Positions 26,680-35,733 of a stretch of 64,000 bases of DNA are shown one piece after another. Source of the stretch: Aestuariibaculum lutulentum (lineage in GTDB: Bacteria > Bacteroidota > Bacteroidia > Flavobacteriales > Flavobacteriaceae). The position numbers and the translations under genes are program-made. Location of the stretch: assembly GCF_032926325.1 (NCBI RefSeq), contig NZ_CP136709.1:1463501-1527500 (forward strand), given 5' to 3'. The notes under the pieces were generated by a model. That model was not told where the DNA came from, made no database searches, and worked only from the letters and a program-made list of their open reading frames with translations. Within the stretch, counting starts at the first letter, position 1. Every line of letters starts with the position of its first letter.

Positions 26680-27405
26680 TTATATGTCGTCAAACAATCT
26701 AATATCCTCAGTGTATCTGTTATGTTCATAACCAGAAAACCAGTCTAAACTTCCCCAAAATCCTCTATAATCCTTTCTTAGATCAATGGTTTTAATTAAA
26801 GGGTTAGTTAATTCTTCATATGGAATTAAAAATTCAGCAAAAGCATGGCCACTTGTTCCATCAAACCCTCCAACCATTCGAGAACTTAATCCAATTTGTC
26901 TAGCTATAGAAGCCATTAAAATTGCAAAATCATCACAGTCTCCAGAGTATTGACCGTTATACTTCAGGGATATTGTAGCTTCGGCAGACCTCCAAGTATC
27001 ACTGCCCGTATCTGGATCAAAAATGTAGTGCCAATTTGATTGAATATGGTTTTTTAAAGCTAGGATTTGTTCAATTGGTGAACTGGAAGTATTTAATTTT
27101 ATAGTTAGTTCTGCTACTTCTTTTAAAACTAAACCTTCTACCTGAATGAGTTTGCCCTTCGCTTTTGGAATTTTTTCTTTGATTAGATTTTTATCAATTT
27201 CTTCTTTTTCCTTTGGAGTGACAATGTCTATTATCTCTACTATTTCAGGTTCAACATCCTTAATTATGGTTTGTGGGGTAGGTGTGCTTTCTTGTTTTGC
27301 AGCTTCAGATCTTGCTTTAGCAACAATTTTAGCTCTGCCTGAGTTAGAACATCCAGAACAAGAGTTTAACATTATGGTTAATATAAATAGGGTAGTAAAG
27401 CGCAT
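26680..27405 (-). CDS. Transglutaminase-like lipoprotein
   Basis: The 241-residue protein has a signal peptide with lipobox-like cysteine (MLNSCSGC), a charged coil (about 25-95), and a transglutaminase-like/protease domain. The catalytic Cys lies in YSGDCDDFAILMASIARQIG, His in SGHAFAEFLIP and Asp in TIDLRKD, in the order Cys-His-Asp. Such domains cross-link, hydrolyse amides or act as peptidases. In this operon it could process the periplasmic peptidoglycan side of the stator complex, which is inference. It is 13 bases downstream of the MotB-like gene. Confidence 0.82.
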   Translation of the reverse strand: MRFTTLFILTIMLNSCSGCSNSGRAKIVAKARSEAAKQESTPTPQTIIKDVEPEIVEIIDIVTPKEKEEIDKNLIKEKIPKAKGKLIQVEGLVLKEVAELTIKLNTSSSPIEQILALKNHIQSNWHYIFDPDTGSDTWRSAEATISLKYNGQYSGDCDDFAILMASIARQIGLSSRMVGGFDGTSGHAFAEFLIPYEELTNPLIKTIDLRKDYRGFWGSLDWFSGYEHNRYTEDIRLFDDI

Positions 27406-27418
27406 TTAGTAATTACAG

Positions 27419-28054
27419 TTAATAATCTATTTTAGATACTTTAGGTAATATTTGAATAGAGAAACGTTTGTTGTTATCTTCAATTTCATCTCTACATAGT
27501 CCGTTAAATCCACTTCCCGTTATAAGAACTTCAATATTTTCCTTGCGGAAAGTAATACTGTTCTTTAACCAAAGGTTGTATACAGCAAGCGCTCTTTCAT
27601 AGCTTTTTTTGTATCCATAGGCGGAATCCTTGTTTAATTTCATGTCCCATGTATTAGCCATATTTCCTTCTATTATAAGTAGGTATTTGAAATCGTTATT
27701 TTCTGCTATAAGTGCATTCAAAAATGTTTCAACTTTCTTACCTACAATGATTGTGTTTTCTATATATTTTTGTTTGATTATTGATTCATTGGATTCAAAT
27801 ATTTCAATTCCAATTAAGTCTTTTGCAACATATTTATTGCAATTTTCAAGGTAGTGGAACGAGGCATCTTTTTGAAGCGGACGAAATTGCTCTTCGATTT
27901 GAGTTATTTTTTTTAACTGTTCATTTTGAGCTATTATTTTACCCATTTCACCTTGAAGAATAGTTAGGGTTATGACATAAAGAACCAACATTATGAAAAA
28001 TAAACTAGTCATAAGGTCTGCATAACTAACCCAGAAAAAACCTGATTTCTTCAT
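27419..28054 (-). CDS. MotB/OmpA-like stator subunit
   Basis: The 211-residue protein starts with FFWVSYADLMTSLFFIMLVLYV: a short cytoplasmic N-terminus and a single membrane helix with an Asp (Asp13) at its cytoplasmic end, like the proton-binding Asp of MotB and ZorB. A coiled plug region follows, then an OmpA-like peptidoglycan-binding domain (LIIEGNM, YKKSYERALAVYNLW, IEVLITGSGF, NNKRFSIQI). With the MotA-like protein encoded 1 base upstream it should form an ion-driven inner-membrane motor. The PG-binding domain is shorter than in flagellar MotB. Confidence 0.85.
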   Translation of the reverse strand: MKKSGFFWVSYADLMTSLFFIMLVLYVITLTILQGEMGKIIAQNEQLKKITQIEEQFRPLQKDASFHYLENCNKYVAKDLIGIEIFESNESIIKQKYIENTIIVGKKVETFLNALIAENNDFKYLLIIEGNMANTWDMKLNKDSAYGYKKSYERALAVYNLWLKNSITFRKENIEVLITGSGFNGLCRDEIEDNNKRFSIQILPKVSKIDY

Positions 28055-28055
28055 T

Positions 28056-29711
28056 TTAGATATTTAGATAAATGAAATAAAGACCACCAGAAATAATTAC
28101 AACATATGCAGTTAATTTAAGAGCAGTCATAACATAATTAAGAATTATATTTTTCATGTTTTTATTGTCTTCAATTAAAGATGAATCCATCTCTTTTATT
28201 TGTGGATTTAAATAGCTTAAAGCTTCAATTAACTTAAAGTTACTATGACTAATTACCTCACTTAATTTATCTTCCAAAGAGATTAAACGCTTGTCAATAT
28301 CTGCTAATTTATCTAGTGCGTCTAATTTTTGTAAACGGTCTAGTTCATTTAGTTTTTCAAATTTTGGTCGAGAAGAGTTAAACGCAACTTCTGTTCTTTG
28401 AACATGCAGATCTATTACTTCAGTAAATTTATTAATCGAATTTTCAAATGCCTTTGTTAATCTGGAGTCATAAGTTGCTATGGCTTCGTTAAATGATTCA
28501 AATTGTTTATTGGCTGATTCTACTAATTCGTCAATTGCTTTGGACATTTTAGAATCGGTAGAAGCTACAGCTTCATTTACGGCATCACCATAGCGAGATA
28601 AAGATTCAATATGGGTGTTAAAGAAAATTGTTGATTCATTATTACGAATAATGGTTTCTTTTATGCTTTCAAGAATATCGTTAATGTGTTGAGTGTTAGA
28701 TACGAATTTTCCTAAACTGATAACTAGAGTATTTGTATTGTCTAAAGATTTATCTAAATCTCTATAATGCTTAGAAAATTTACTGAAAGTATCCATCATG
28801 CCTTCAAGTTTATTGAAGACATCAAGATTAACTTTAGCAACTTTTTTAACATCTAACGTTTTGATTTCTTCAATAAGCTTTTGTTCTCTGAATACGGCAT
28901 TTGAAGATTCTTTAACGATGCTATCTAATTTTGAAACAACACCTGTTGTATTTCTTGAAAATGAATCTAGTTTGGTTGACAGTACATCAACCTCAGGAAG
29001 TTTAGATTTATTCATCTTAGGCAACAACTCCGATTGTAATAATGACAAAAAGGAATTTTTATCTTCGTCAACCTGAGATTTAGCACGTTTGTAAAAGAAT
29101 ACAGAAAATAGTGTTGTGATAAATAATCCTATCACAGAAGCAGACATGGCTATTTTTACACCATCTATTAAAGGTTTTATTGAATCTAATGCAATATTGT
29201 TACTACCGCTACTGCCAAAATTAATACGCCATAAACCTAAAATAATTCCAACCATAGTAGCAGCTAAACCAATATAAAGAGGGGCAGGAATACGGTTGTT
29301 GATTTCTTCTTCAGCTATTTCAACATTTCTGTCAATTACATCTTTAAGTATATGGAAGTCAATAGAGGCCCCTTTGTTTTTGATTAAATAAGAATTTATT
29401 CTACTGCTAATTTTATTTATAATAACATTGTTTGAACTTGATTCGATATAGGTTAAGTCTATATAGATGTCGTCATCTAGAAAATCGTCCTCTAACTTTT
29501 TGTAAAATAAAATATCATTAACATTACCACTATTGTATAATTCAAGCGGAATTTGTTTTTGAGAAACAAAAGGTAATTTTCTGAAAATTTGCTTGTATGA
29601 ATTTAGTTTAAAATATAATCTTACAGCAAGGTAGATTTGCAGAATTACTAAAATCCCAATAATTAGGTATTCTAGGGCTTCTAAGTTTATTTTTAAAAGG
29701 ACTAATGGCAT
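28056..29711 (-). CDS. MotA/TolQ/ExbB-like stator subunit with long coiled-coil domain and C-terminal TM helix
   Basis: The 551-residue protein has a membrane helix at 13-33, a 100-residue cytoplasmic loop, and the MotA/ExbB signature helices at about 143-164 (PAPLYIGLAATMVGIILGLW) and 184-207. A ~300-residue charged coiled-coil region then runs with repeated Phe/Leu heptads, and a last helix at about 528-549. ZorA of Zorya systems also combines a MotA core with a long cytoplasmic coiled-coil tail. A C-terminal membrane helix is not part of ZorA as I know it, so the tail here returns to the membrane. It precedes the MotB-like gene by 1 base. Confidence 0.82.
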   Translation of the reverse strand: MPLVLLKINLEALEYLIIGILVILQIYLAVRLYFKLNSYKQIFRKLPFVSQKQIPLELYNSGNVNDILFYKKLEDDFLDDDIYIDLTYIESSSNNVIINKISSRINSYLIKNKGASIDFHILKDVIDRNVEIAEEEINNRIPAPLYIGLAATMVGIILGLWRINFGSSGSNNIALDSIKPLIDGVKIAMSASVIGLFITTLFSVFFYKRAKSQVDEDKNSFLSLLQSELLPKMNKSKLPEVDVLSTKLDSFSRNTTGVVSKLDSIVKESSNAVFREQKLIEEIKTLDVKKVAKVNLDVFNKLEGMMDTFSKFSKHYRDLDKSLDNTNTLVISLGKFVSNTQHINDILESIKETIIRNNESTIFFNTHIESLSRYGDAVNEAVASTDSKMSKAIDELVESANKQFESFNEAIATYDSRLTKAFENSINKFTEVIDLHVQRTEVAFNSSRPKFEKLNELDRLQKLDALDKLADIDKRLISLEDKLSEVISHSNFKLIEALSYLNPQIKEMDSSLIEDNKNMKNIILNYVMTALKLTAYVVIISGGLYFIYLNI

Positions 29712-29714
29712 ATT

Positions 29715-30443
29715 TTATAAGTACTCTATTTTAATTTTTTCAGTAATAACCCAATCTTGATCTTCCAATTTTACTTTCCCAGGATGAATAACATTTATTC
29801 CTTTAGCATTTGAATTAAAGGCGTTTTCGAAAACGCAAGCTTTTTCTAAATAGTGATCAGGAGAATTTAAAGCTTTGGTGAAATCAGCACCCTTTATTAA
29901 AGTTAATTGGCCCGTTATATTAGAAGAGTCTAAAATGATTTCGTATAAGGATGATGTTTTTATTTCATCACTAACATCTTCTGCGGAAAACCTTTTTTCT
30001 TCAAAAGGAGAAGGTAAGTAAACGGATTTTGGCTTTATGTTTTTAAATTCATAGGTATTAATCACATCATCTTCATAGAATTGGTTTTCATTGGTAATTG
30101 ATACTTTTGAAGATTGAGCATCATTTGATTCCTTCTTTTTATTGTGAATCTCTATCTCTCTTTCAAGAGCAATTATTTTTTCTTTTAATAACTGATTGTT
30201 TTTGGTTAAAATTTGATAGTTAGATTTATAAAATTCTTGATGATTTTCAGTTGTATTTTTTGAAGGCTTGGTCCTTTTGCTTTTTTTGATTAAAAGTATT
30301 AGAATAATATTCAAAATAATCGAAAGGAATAAAATACCGTAAAGAAAAAAGCTTGTTATTTCATTAGGTTGATTGCCTATATCTACATTTGGTTCTTGTC
30401 CAATCAAAAAATAGCCAGCAAATATTAGATTAATAAATTTCAT
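29715..30443 (-). CDS. Single-pass membrane coiled-coil protein of the operon
   Basis: The 242 residues hold a short N-terminal segment, a membrane helix at about 32-52 (FLYGILFLSIILNIILILLI), a positively charged stop-transfer (KKSKRTKPSKN), a coiled coil (about 70-110) and a C-terminal globular part. The latter has the pattern LYEIILDSSNITGQLTLIKGADFTKALNSPDHYLEKACVFE. No family was recognised. Position between the actin-like ATPase and MotA-like genes (12 and 3 bases) suggests a membrane adaptor linking cytosolic filaments or ATPase to the stator; inference only. Confidence 0.65.
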   Translation of the reverse strand: MKFINLIFAGYFLIGQEPNVDIGNQPNEITSFFLYGILFLSIILNIILILLIKKSKRTKPSKNTTENHQEFYKSNYQILTKNNQLLKEKIIALEREIEIHNKKKESNDAQSSKVSITNENQFYEDDVINTYEFKNIKPKSVYLPSPFEEKRFSAEDVSDEIKTSSLYEIILDSSNITGQLTLIKGADFTKALNSPDHYLEKACVFENAFNSNAKGINVIHPGKVKLEDQDWVITEKIKIEYL

Positions 30444-30455
30444 TGCATTAAGTTA

Positions 30456-33400
30456 TTAGGATTCATTAATGGTTGAAGCTAAATCGTAGAGTAAACCAAT
30501 TAAAGGGAAAAAGAATAAAGTTTGGGCAACAGGTTCTTCTGCTGCAGAATCTTCCTCTAAAGATTTTACACCTTGCATTAAATAATCGAGCTGATCATTT
30601 TGTTTAATCCTATTAAATATTTCTATTGACTTATTAGACACGCCAAATTCTCCTTTAAAATCTAACTTTTTTATTAAAACATTAAAAAGGTCATAGAATT
30701 CATCTATATTCTTAATAATTCCATCCAGATAGGCTTTGTTGATGTCTTTATATTTGACAGTGTTTTCAATACTGGTTGTTTTCGATTGTATTGTCGGGTT
30801 ATCGAAGTTTCCTAAGTTAACTTCTATTAAATCTGTATGTTTTATTCCGTCAAGCTCTTTGTCAATGTTAAAACCTCCTTTACAGGTTACCTCTTTTGGG
30901 TTTTCTGTAGTTTTAAGGGTTAATTCAGAGTTTTCGGTCTTGTAAACGTGATTGAAAATTGATTCAAATAGAGTTGTTAATGAATTTAGTTTTTTGCTAG
31001 AATCTAAGATTTTTAATGTTTTTGAACCTGTTCCGCTAAAGACAATGTTTCTAGGGTTTTGTATACCTTTTAATTTCATTAATTCTGCAATATGATAAAC
31101 CATAGCAGAATAGAATAATAAAAAGATTATTTTGAAATCATCATCATCAATTAATTTTTTACCAAAGTCAATATCTAGGCTCTTTTCTTGAATATTTTTA
31201 TTTTCATTTAATGAGAATAGAAAGTTTATTAAATCTGTAGAGGATTGGTATTCAGTATAGATTTTATCTAAGATATTTACTTCTTCAACTAATTTGTTTT
31301 GGGTTAGAGTGTTTTCAATAATCTCTTTGTATTTTTGAACAAATCCGTTGGCTTTTATATTTCCATTAAAACCATCACCGAAAATAGCATTACCAGCAAA
31401 CCTAAAGGATGTTATTAATTGCGGTTTTTCATTAAAAAAGATCATAACATCTGAGGTTCCGCCTCCAATATCTATTGAAACAGATGGTTTTGCAGCGGTT
31501 CTTATATTTCCATCACTTTTATAGTGATAAAAAGGGGCAATACTTTCAGGAAAATCTGATAGGTTGTCGTCATTAATATCAAAAATTTCATTGAAAGAAT
31601 CTTGCCAAATTCTTCTAAATCGATTTAAGTGACTTGTAGTCATGCTAACAGGATAAAACCAGATAATTTTGGTTTGGCTTAAATCGCCATTGTTTTTTAG
31701 AACTTTGTTTTTACAAAGCATTAAAATTTCGTTAATGTAATGTTTTACCTGTTTTTCATTATTTGCCTCTTTAGACCATTTTAAGTTTGTAAAGGTTTTT
31801 AGGTATGGTCTTATTGGTTTTTTTTCATATTCAAAGCCAATATTTGTGTCTGCAAATGGAAATGTTGCAAGTTCGTAATTGACATTTTTGTTTTGTAAAA
31901 GAGCTGATCTAAAAGGAGACTTTATCATTTCAGTATCACCAATTCTTTTAGGGATTATTTCCTGCATAAGATGGGATTCTCCATCGTCAATAGTTCTGAT
32001 TGCTTCCAATCTTCTAGAAGCATCTGATGGCATTAAAAAAGCGATTTGTTCTTCGTGTTCGCTTATATTAAAACCTTTTGCACCTCCTTGCCCTTCGATA
32101 GTATATTCAATATGAGTGTTGGTAGTTCCAAAATCTATTGCAAATTGGTAAATGTCTCCACCCACTCTTGTGTATTCATTCCATAATGGTATTATATAAT
32201 TTTCATGAGAACCGACAGTAATAATTATAGCATCAAAGTTTTCATCAGTAATAGTTTGTGAAGTAATGAAAGGACTACTCGACCTTTCCTTTACTGTTTT
32301 TGGAGAAATTATTTTTGTTTTACGGTCATTGAATAGCTGAACAGCTAGTTTATTGGAATTATCTGGATTAACATCAACTAAACCGACAGTGTAATTAAGA
32401 TTTACCTGTTCACTTTTATTAAAGGGGTAAAGAGCTAATGAAAAATGTTTGTCAAAAATAATTCCTTTTTCTCCTTTGTTGTCGGTTGAAGAAATAGATT
32501 TCGAATTATAAATTTTTGAGTAAGAGATATATCCTTTTTTGATTGGGATATTTAAGTCTACTTGTACACTGCTTCCTGCTAATTCCTTGATTTTAATTAA
32601 TTCTTGATTTTTCAAGTCGTCCACTGAAAAGTATTGGAAAAACAAGGGTTTTAAGGGAATTAAGTAATTTCCATTTCCGGTGGTTAAAAATTTGTCTTGA
32701 TCTATACTGAATGGAAGTTTGATAATTGATTCGCATAAAAAATCATTCATCGTTAGATATGGGTACTTTATACCTTGATCAGGTAAAAGACGTTCATTAA
32801 GAGGGGTACTATCTTGAAAAGGTACCTTGGTCTTGATGTCCCATTTATCTTCGGTGTATATATAAGGCAGATTTAAAGTGTCTACAGGTAAAACTAATGG
32901 TTTAATCCCATCGATAATTTTGGAAGATTTTATCGTAAAATCACTTTTATCCTCTATAGTCGAAGGATCTTTTTCAAACTGTTTTAAGAATAGACCATTA
33001 ATTACTTCGACAGGTTGTCCAGGGTTATTATTATAAAAAAGAGGCTTAAAAGTTGCTAAGTATGACTCATAGTCTAACTTCATTAGTTCATCATGTAAGT
33101 TAGGGTCTATGTTGTAAATTTTATCAACTGTTTTTAGAATGTAACTATTGAATTCTGGGAAATATTGATTGAAATTTGGAGTTTTGGAGAGTGCTACTAA
33201 ATATTTAATATAATTTGGGTCTCTTTGATATAAAGGGAGTAGCATGTCATCTAACATTGTGTCTCTACCAAATTTTATATCTGTCTCTTGAGCATTTGGA
33301 GCAGCAAAAAATAATGTTCTTGGTGATGTCCCTCCAATAATTTTATGTTTATATAGAAGAATGTAAATATTATCGAATTCACTAAAGTTGTATTGCTTTC

Positions 33401-33827
33401 TGTCTTGTTGTAAAAACAGTTTTAGAGTATTTCCTAAATGTTTTTGACTTGGATTTCCATTTAATAGTTTATTTAAGCTTTCTTCTTTGTTCCAACTAAT
33501 AAGCTGTAAGTCCTTTTCATGTCTTTTAAAATTAAAAAACAACTGACCAATATCCAATGCGTCTGATACTAGTTTATGGTTGTCACTAGCAACAGCTTTT
33601 CCATTGCGTGTTATACCATCAAGATCTCCTGACGACCCTAAAGCTGCAAAAGCTGTTCTAACTAGGTCAATTCTCGCAAAAGGACTAGGAATTGAGGTTG
33701 GTAATTTTTTTCCATCACCACCATCAGTTTCTATATTATCAATTAATGTAGAATTTATTTTATCAGAAGCAAACCAATCTGGATTTTGAGCCCCATCGTT
33801 ATGTATACGAAAAACTTTTTTTGACAT
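30456..33827 (-). CDS. Large actin/HSP70-fold ATPase
   Basis: The 1123-residue protein has a ~550-residue N-terminal region of unknown fold followed by an actin/HSP70-like core. The phosphate-1 loop is FAIDFGTTNTHIEY (about residue 560), phosphate-2 is SIDIGGGTSDVMIFF (about 784), and the adenosine motif is IVFSGTGSKTLKIL (about 925). These three in order are diagnostic for the ATPase superfamily that includes SrfB-like, DnaK and actin proteins. It has no signal or membrane helix, so it is cytosolic. The gene is 6 bases downstream of the tubulin-like gene, and the two probably act together. Whether it forms filaments is unknown. Confidence 0.85.
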   Translation of the reverse strand: MSKKVFRIHNDGAQNPDWFASDKINSTLIDNIETDGGDGKKLPTSIPSPFARIDLVRTAFAALGSSGDLDGITRNGKAVASDNHKLVSDALDIGQLFFNFKRHEKDLQLISWNKEESLNKLLNGNPSQKHLGNTLKLFLQQDRKQYNFSEFDNIYILLYKHKIIGGTSPRTLFFAAPNAQETDIKFGRDTMLDDMLLPLYQRDPNYIKYLVALSKTPNFNQYFPEFNSYILKTVDKIYNIDPNLHDELMKLDYESYLATFKPLFYNNNPGQPVEVINGLFLKQFEKDPSTIEDKSDFTIKSSKIIDGIKPLVLPVDTLNLPYIYTEDKWDIKTKVPFQDSTPLNERLLPDQGIKYPYLTMNDFLCESIIKLPFSIDQDKFLTTGNGNYLIPLKPLFFQYFSVDDLKNQELIKIKELAGSSVQVDLNIPIKKGYISYSKIYNSKSISSTDNKGEKGIIFDKHFSLALYPFNKSEQVNLNYTVGLVDVNPDNSNKLAVQLFNDRKTKIISPKTVKERSSSPFITSQTITDENFDAIIITVGSHENYIIPLWNEYTRVGGDIYQFAIDFGTTNTHIEYTIEGQGGAKGFNISEHEEQIAFLMPSDASRRLEAIRTIDDGESHLMQEIIPKRIGDTEMIKSPFRSALLQNKNVNYELATFPFADTNIGFEYEKKPIRPYLKTFTNLKWSKEANNEKQVKHYINEILMLCKNKVLKNNGDLSQTKIIWFYPVSMTTSHLNRFRRIWQDSFNEIFDINDDNLSDFPESIAPFYHYKSDGNIRTAAKPSVSIDIGGGTSDVMIFFNEKPQLITSFRFAGNAIFGDGFNGNIKANGFVQKYKEIIENTLTQNKLVEEVNILDKIYTEYQSSTDLINFLFSLNENKNIQEKSLDIDFGKKLIDDDDFKIIFLLFYSAMVYHIAELMKLKGIQNPRNIVFSGTGSKTLKILDSSKKLNSLTTLFESIFNHVYKTENSELTLKTTENPKEVTCKGGFNIDKELDGIKHTDLIEVNLGNFDNPTIQSKTTSIENTVKYKDINKAYLDGIIKNIDEFYDLFNVLIKKLDFKGEFGVSNKSIEIFNRIKQNDQLDYLMQGVKSLEEDSAAEEPVAQTLFFFPLIGLLYDLASTINES

Positions 33828-33833
33828 TTTTAG

Positions 33834-35300
33834 TTAGTTTAAAATATTGGTTAATTGCTGCGTTAATACATCGTCCAGTACTTTTAAGAATTTTGATTCA
33901 TCCCCTTCGTCATCATAGGTTTTATTCTTAATTATTAGATCAGCTTCTTTTATAATTAAATCAGCACTAGATTTATTGCGCTTAAAAAGTCCTCCTCGTG
34001 AAACTTCTTTTCCTTTTATAAAATCCATTAAAGTATCATGGTCTTGATTGTCATGATATGGCGAGAATGAAACATCATTATTATCCATTTCTGATATCCA
34101 TTCGTTGAAATATTCTAGGAACTTATAGAAATATACAGTGTAAAATTCTTGTTTGTAAAATTGTTGGTTAATTTGGTTGTTAAATCCACCTTTGCTATCA
34201 GATAAAACATTTTTAGACTTAATAAGAAACTTATATAATAAAACCATCTTACTTAATGGTAGACTAATTTGGTCTTTAGACCATTGTCCCAAATGTTCAA
34301 GTTTTAGTTTATTTCCGTGATGCGATTCGATACCAAATTCTTTTATAGTAGTATCATATCCTTTGCCTAAATTTTGAATATCTTTAGTGAAGTCAATAAT
34401 AGATAGTGCTCCTGCCAATTCTAAAAAATGAGCATTGTTTTTTTGTTCACTTTTTCCTTCAGCATAAGGCATGTTATTATTGGAATAATCACCTAAATAA
34501 TAAAATGCATCTAGGGATTCTTCTTTATCAAAAATAGCATGTTGATAATAACTTAAAGCGGCTTTGGATTTACTGTAGAAGGTAGAAGAATCTATAGCTT
34601 GTCCTTCTTTATCTTGGTTGGAAACTTTGAAGTATGGTAAATAAGTAATTGCTCCAATTGTGGAGGTGCAAATTTCATTAGAGTTTACAATTTCAGGGCT
34701 ATTTACTCTTAAATTTTTTAAAAGTAAAGGGAAACCAGAAGCTCCCGTTCCCCCAAAAATTGAACTGATAATAAATATGGCATCTCCTGGATTAAATGAA
34801 TTGGTGAATTCTTTATATTCAGGAGAATCTGCAAAGCGATTTAAAACTATACTACCAATATTAGGATTCCCTTTAAAGCCAACTGTCATGTCGGCTTCTA
34901 AGTTTTCTTGGCTAAATAACAACTCAACTAAAGCCCTGTTTTCTCTGTCTAAACCATTGAAATCTATAAAATCACCAAATTTTTGTCCAGTATTTGTCAA
35001 TCCAAATTTAAAATGATCGGATATGTTCGGTATATTTTCATCTACTAACTGCTTCAGGGTTAAAATTTTTGTGCCAAACATTTTATTGTTTTCACCTACA
35101 GTTTTATAAATGTTTTGGTACTTTGTGAGAATGTCAGCAGTTCTGTTTAAATCCCCATTTGCTGCATCAGGATCAATAATTAATGGAACTATTGTATCAA
35201 AGCCATTTTGAAGTTTTACACCAGATGCCATCAGCATAGTAAGTGACTTAAGAACTCTCGATCCGGTTCCGCCTATTCCAAAAACATATAATTTTGCCAT
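33834..35300 (-). CDS. Tubulin-like GTPase (Tubulin_2-type)
   Basis: The 488-residue protein starts with KLYVFGIGGTGSRVLKSL, a Rossmann nucleotide-binding start common to FtsZ/tubulin-like proteins. It has the tubulin signature GGTGASG at residues 183-189, preceded by AIFIISSIF, a hydrophobic strand. Glycine-rich G-box spacing fits the Tubulin_2 (bacterial tubulin-like) family. It is cytosolic, and is neither FtsZ nor TubZ by overall sequence. It is encoded directly upstream of the actin-like ATPase with a 6-base gap, and 2 bases after the 3-TM gene. Confidence 0.83.
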   Translation of the reverse strand: MAKLYVFGIGGTGSRVLKSLTMLMASGVKLQNGFDTIVPLIIDPDAANGDLNRTADILTKYQNIYKTVGENNKMFGTKILTLKQLVDENIPNISDHFKFGLTNTGQKFGDFIDFNGLDRENRALVELLFSQENLEADMTVGFKGNPNIGSIVLNRFADSPEYKEFTNSFNPGDAIFIISSIFGGTGASGFPLLLKNLRVNSPEIVNSNEICTSTIGAITYLPYFKVSNQDKEGQAIDSSTFYSKSKAALSYYQHAIFDKEESLDAFYYLGDYSNNNMPYAEGKSEQKNNAHFLELAGALSIIDFTKDIQNLGKGYDTTIKEFGIESHHGNKLKLEHLGQWSKDQISLPLSKMVLLYKFLIKSKNVLSDSKGGFNNQINQQFYKQEFYTVYFYKFLEYFNEWISEMDNNDVSFSPYHDNQDHDTLMDFIKGKEVSRGGLFKRNKSSADLIIKEADLIIKNKTYDDEGDESKFLKVLDDVLTQQLTNILN

Positions 35301-35302
35301 AA

Positions 35303-35731
35303 TTAAAAAGGATTATGTTTATTTCCTACACTTAGGTGTTTGATTAAAAAGGATAACACAAATGATAATATTATTCCATAGAGAGAAGTATATAGAGCCA
35401 TTTGAAAAATGAAAAATTCAGGGTTTGGTTCACCAAAATCTCCAGTATAATTGCCTATGATTTGTAATAACTCAACATTGCTGAAAAGTATCCCATATGT
35501 AATGCAAAACATGATTACAGAAACAATTAGTAAAGTAATACCCCATTTTAATCGTGGTTTTTTAACTGGGTCCCAAAATTTATAGAATATAATAAGAAGA
35601 AGTAATGAAACAGCAATTATAGATATTCCTAATTTTTGAAAATCGAAAGCGTTATATACACTATCTAGTAATTCTTTATAGGATTCATAATTATACCATG
35701 GGTCATACAAGCTAGCAATAAAATCATTCAT
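35303..35731 (-). CDS. Three-TM membrane protein of the operon
   Basis: The 142-residue protein has three hydrophobic helices: about 34-52 (LGISIIAVSLLLLIIFYKF), 63-84 (WGITLLIVSVIMFCITYGILF) and 112-132. A short acidic loop sits between helices 2 and 3. No family was recognised. It is 2 bases from both neighbours (the vWA-like lipoprotein upstream and the tubulin-like gene downstream), so it is a full operon member and a possible membrane receptor for the tubulin-like protein. Confidence 0.65.
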   Translation of the reverse strand: MNDFIASLYDPWYNYESYKELLDSVYNAFDFQKLGISIIAVSLLLLIIFYKFWDPVKKPRLKWGITLLIVSVIMFCITYGILFSNVELLQIIGNYTGDFGEPNPEFFIFQMALYTSLYGIILSFVLSFLIKHLSVGNKHNPF

Positions 35732-35733
35732 AA

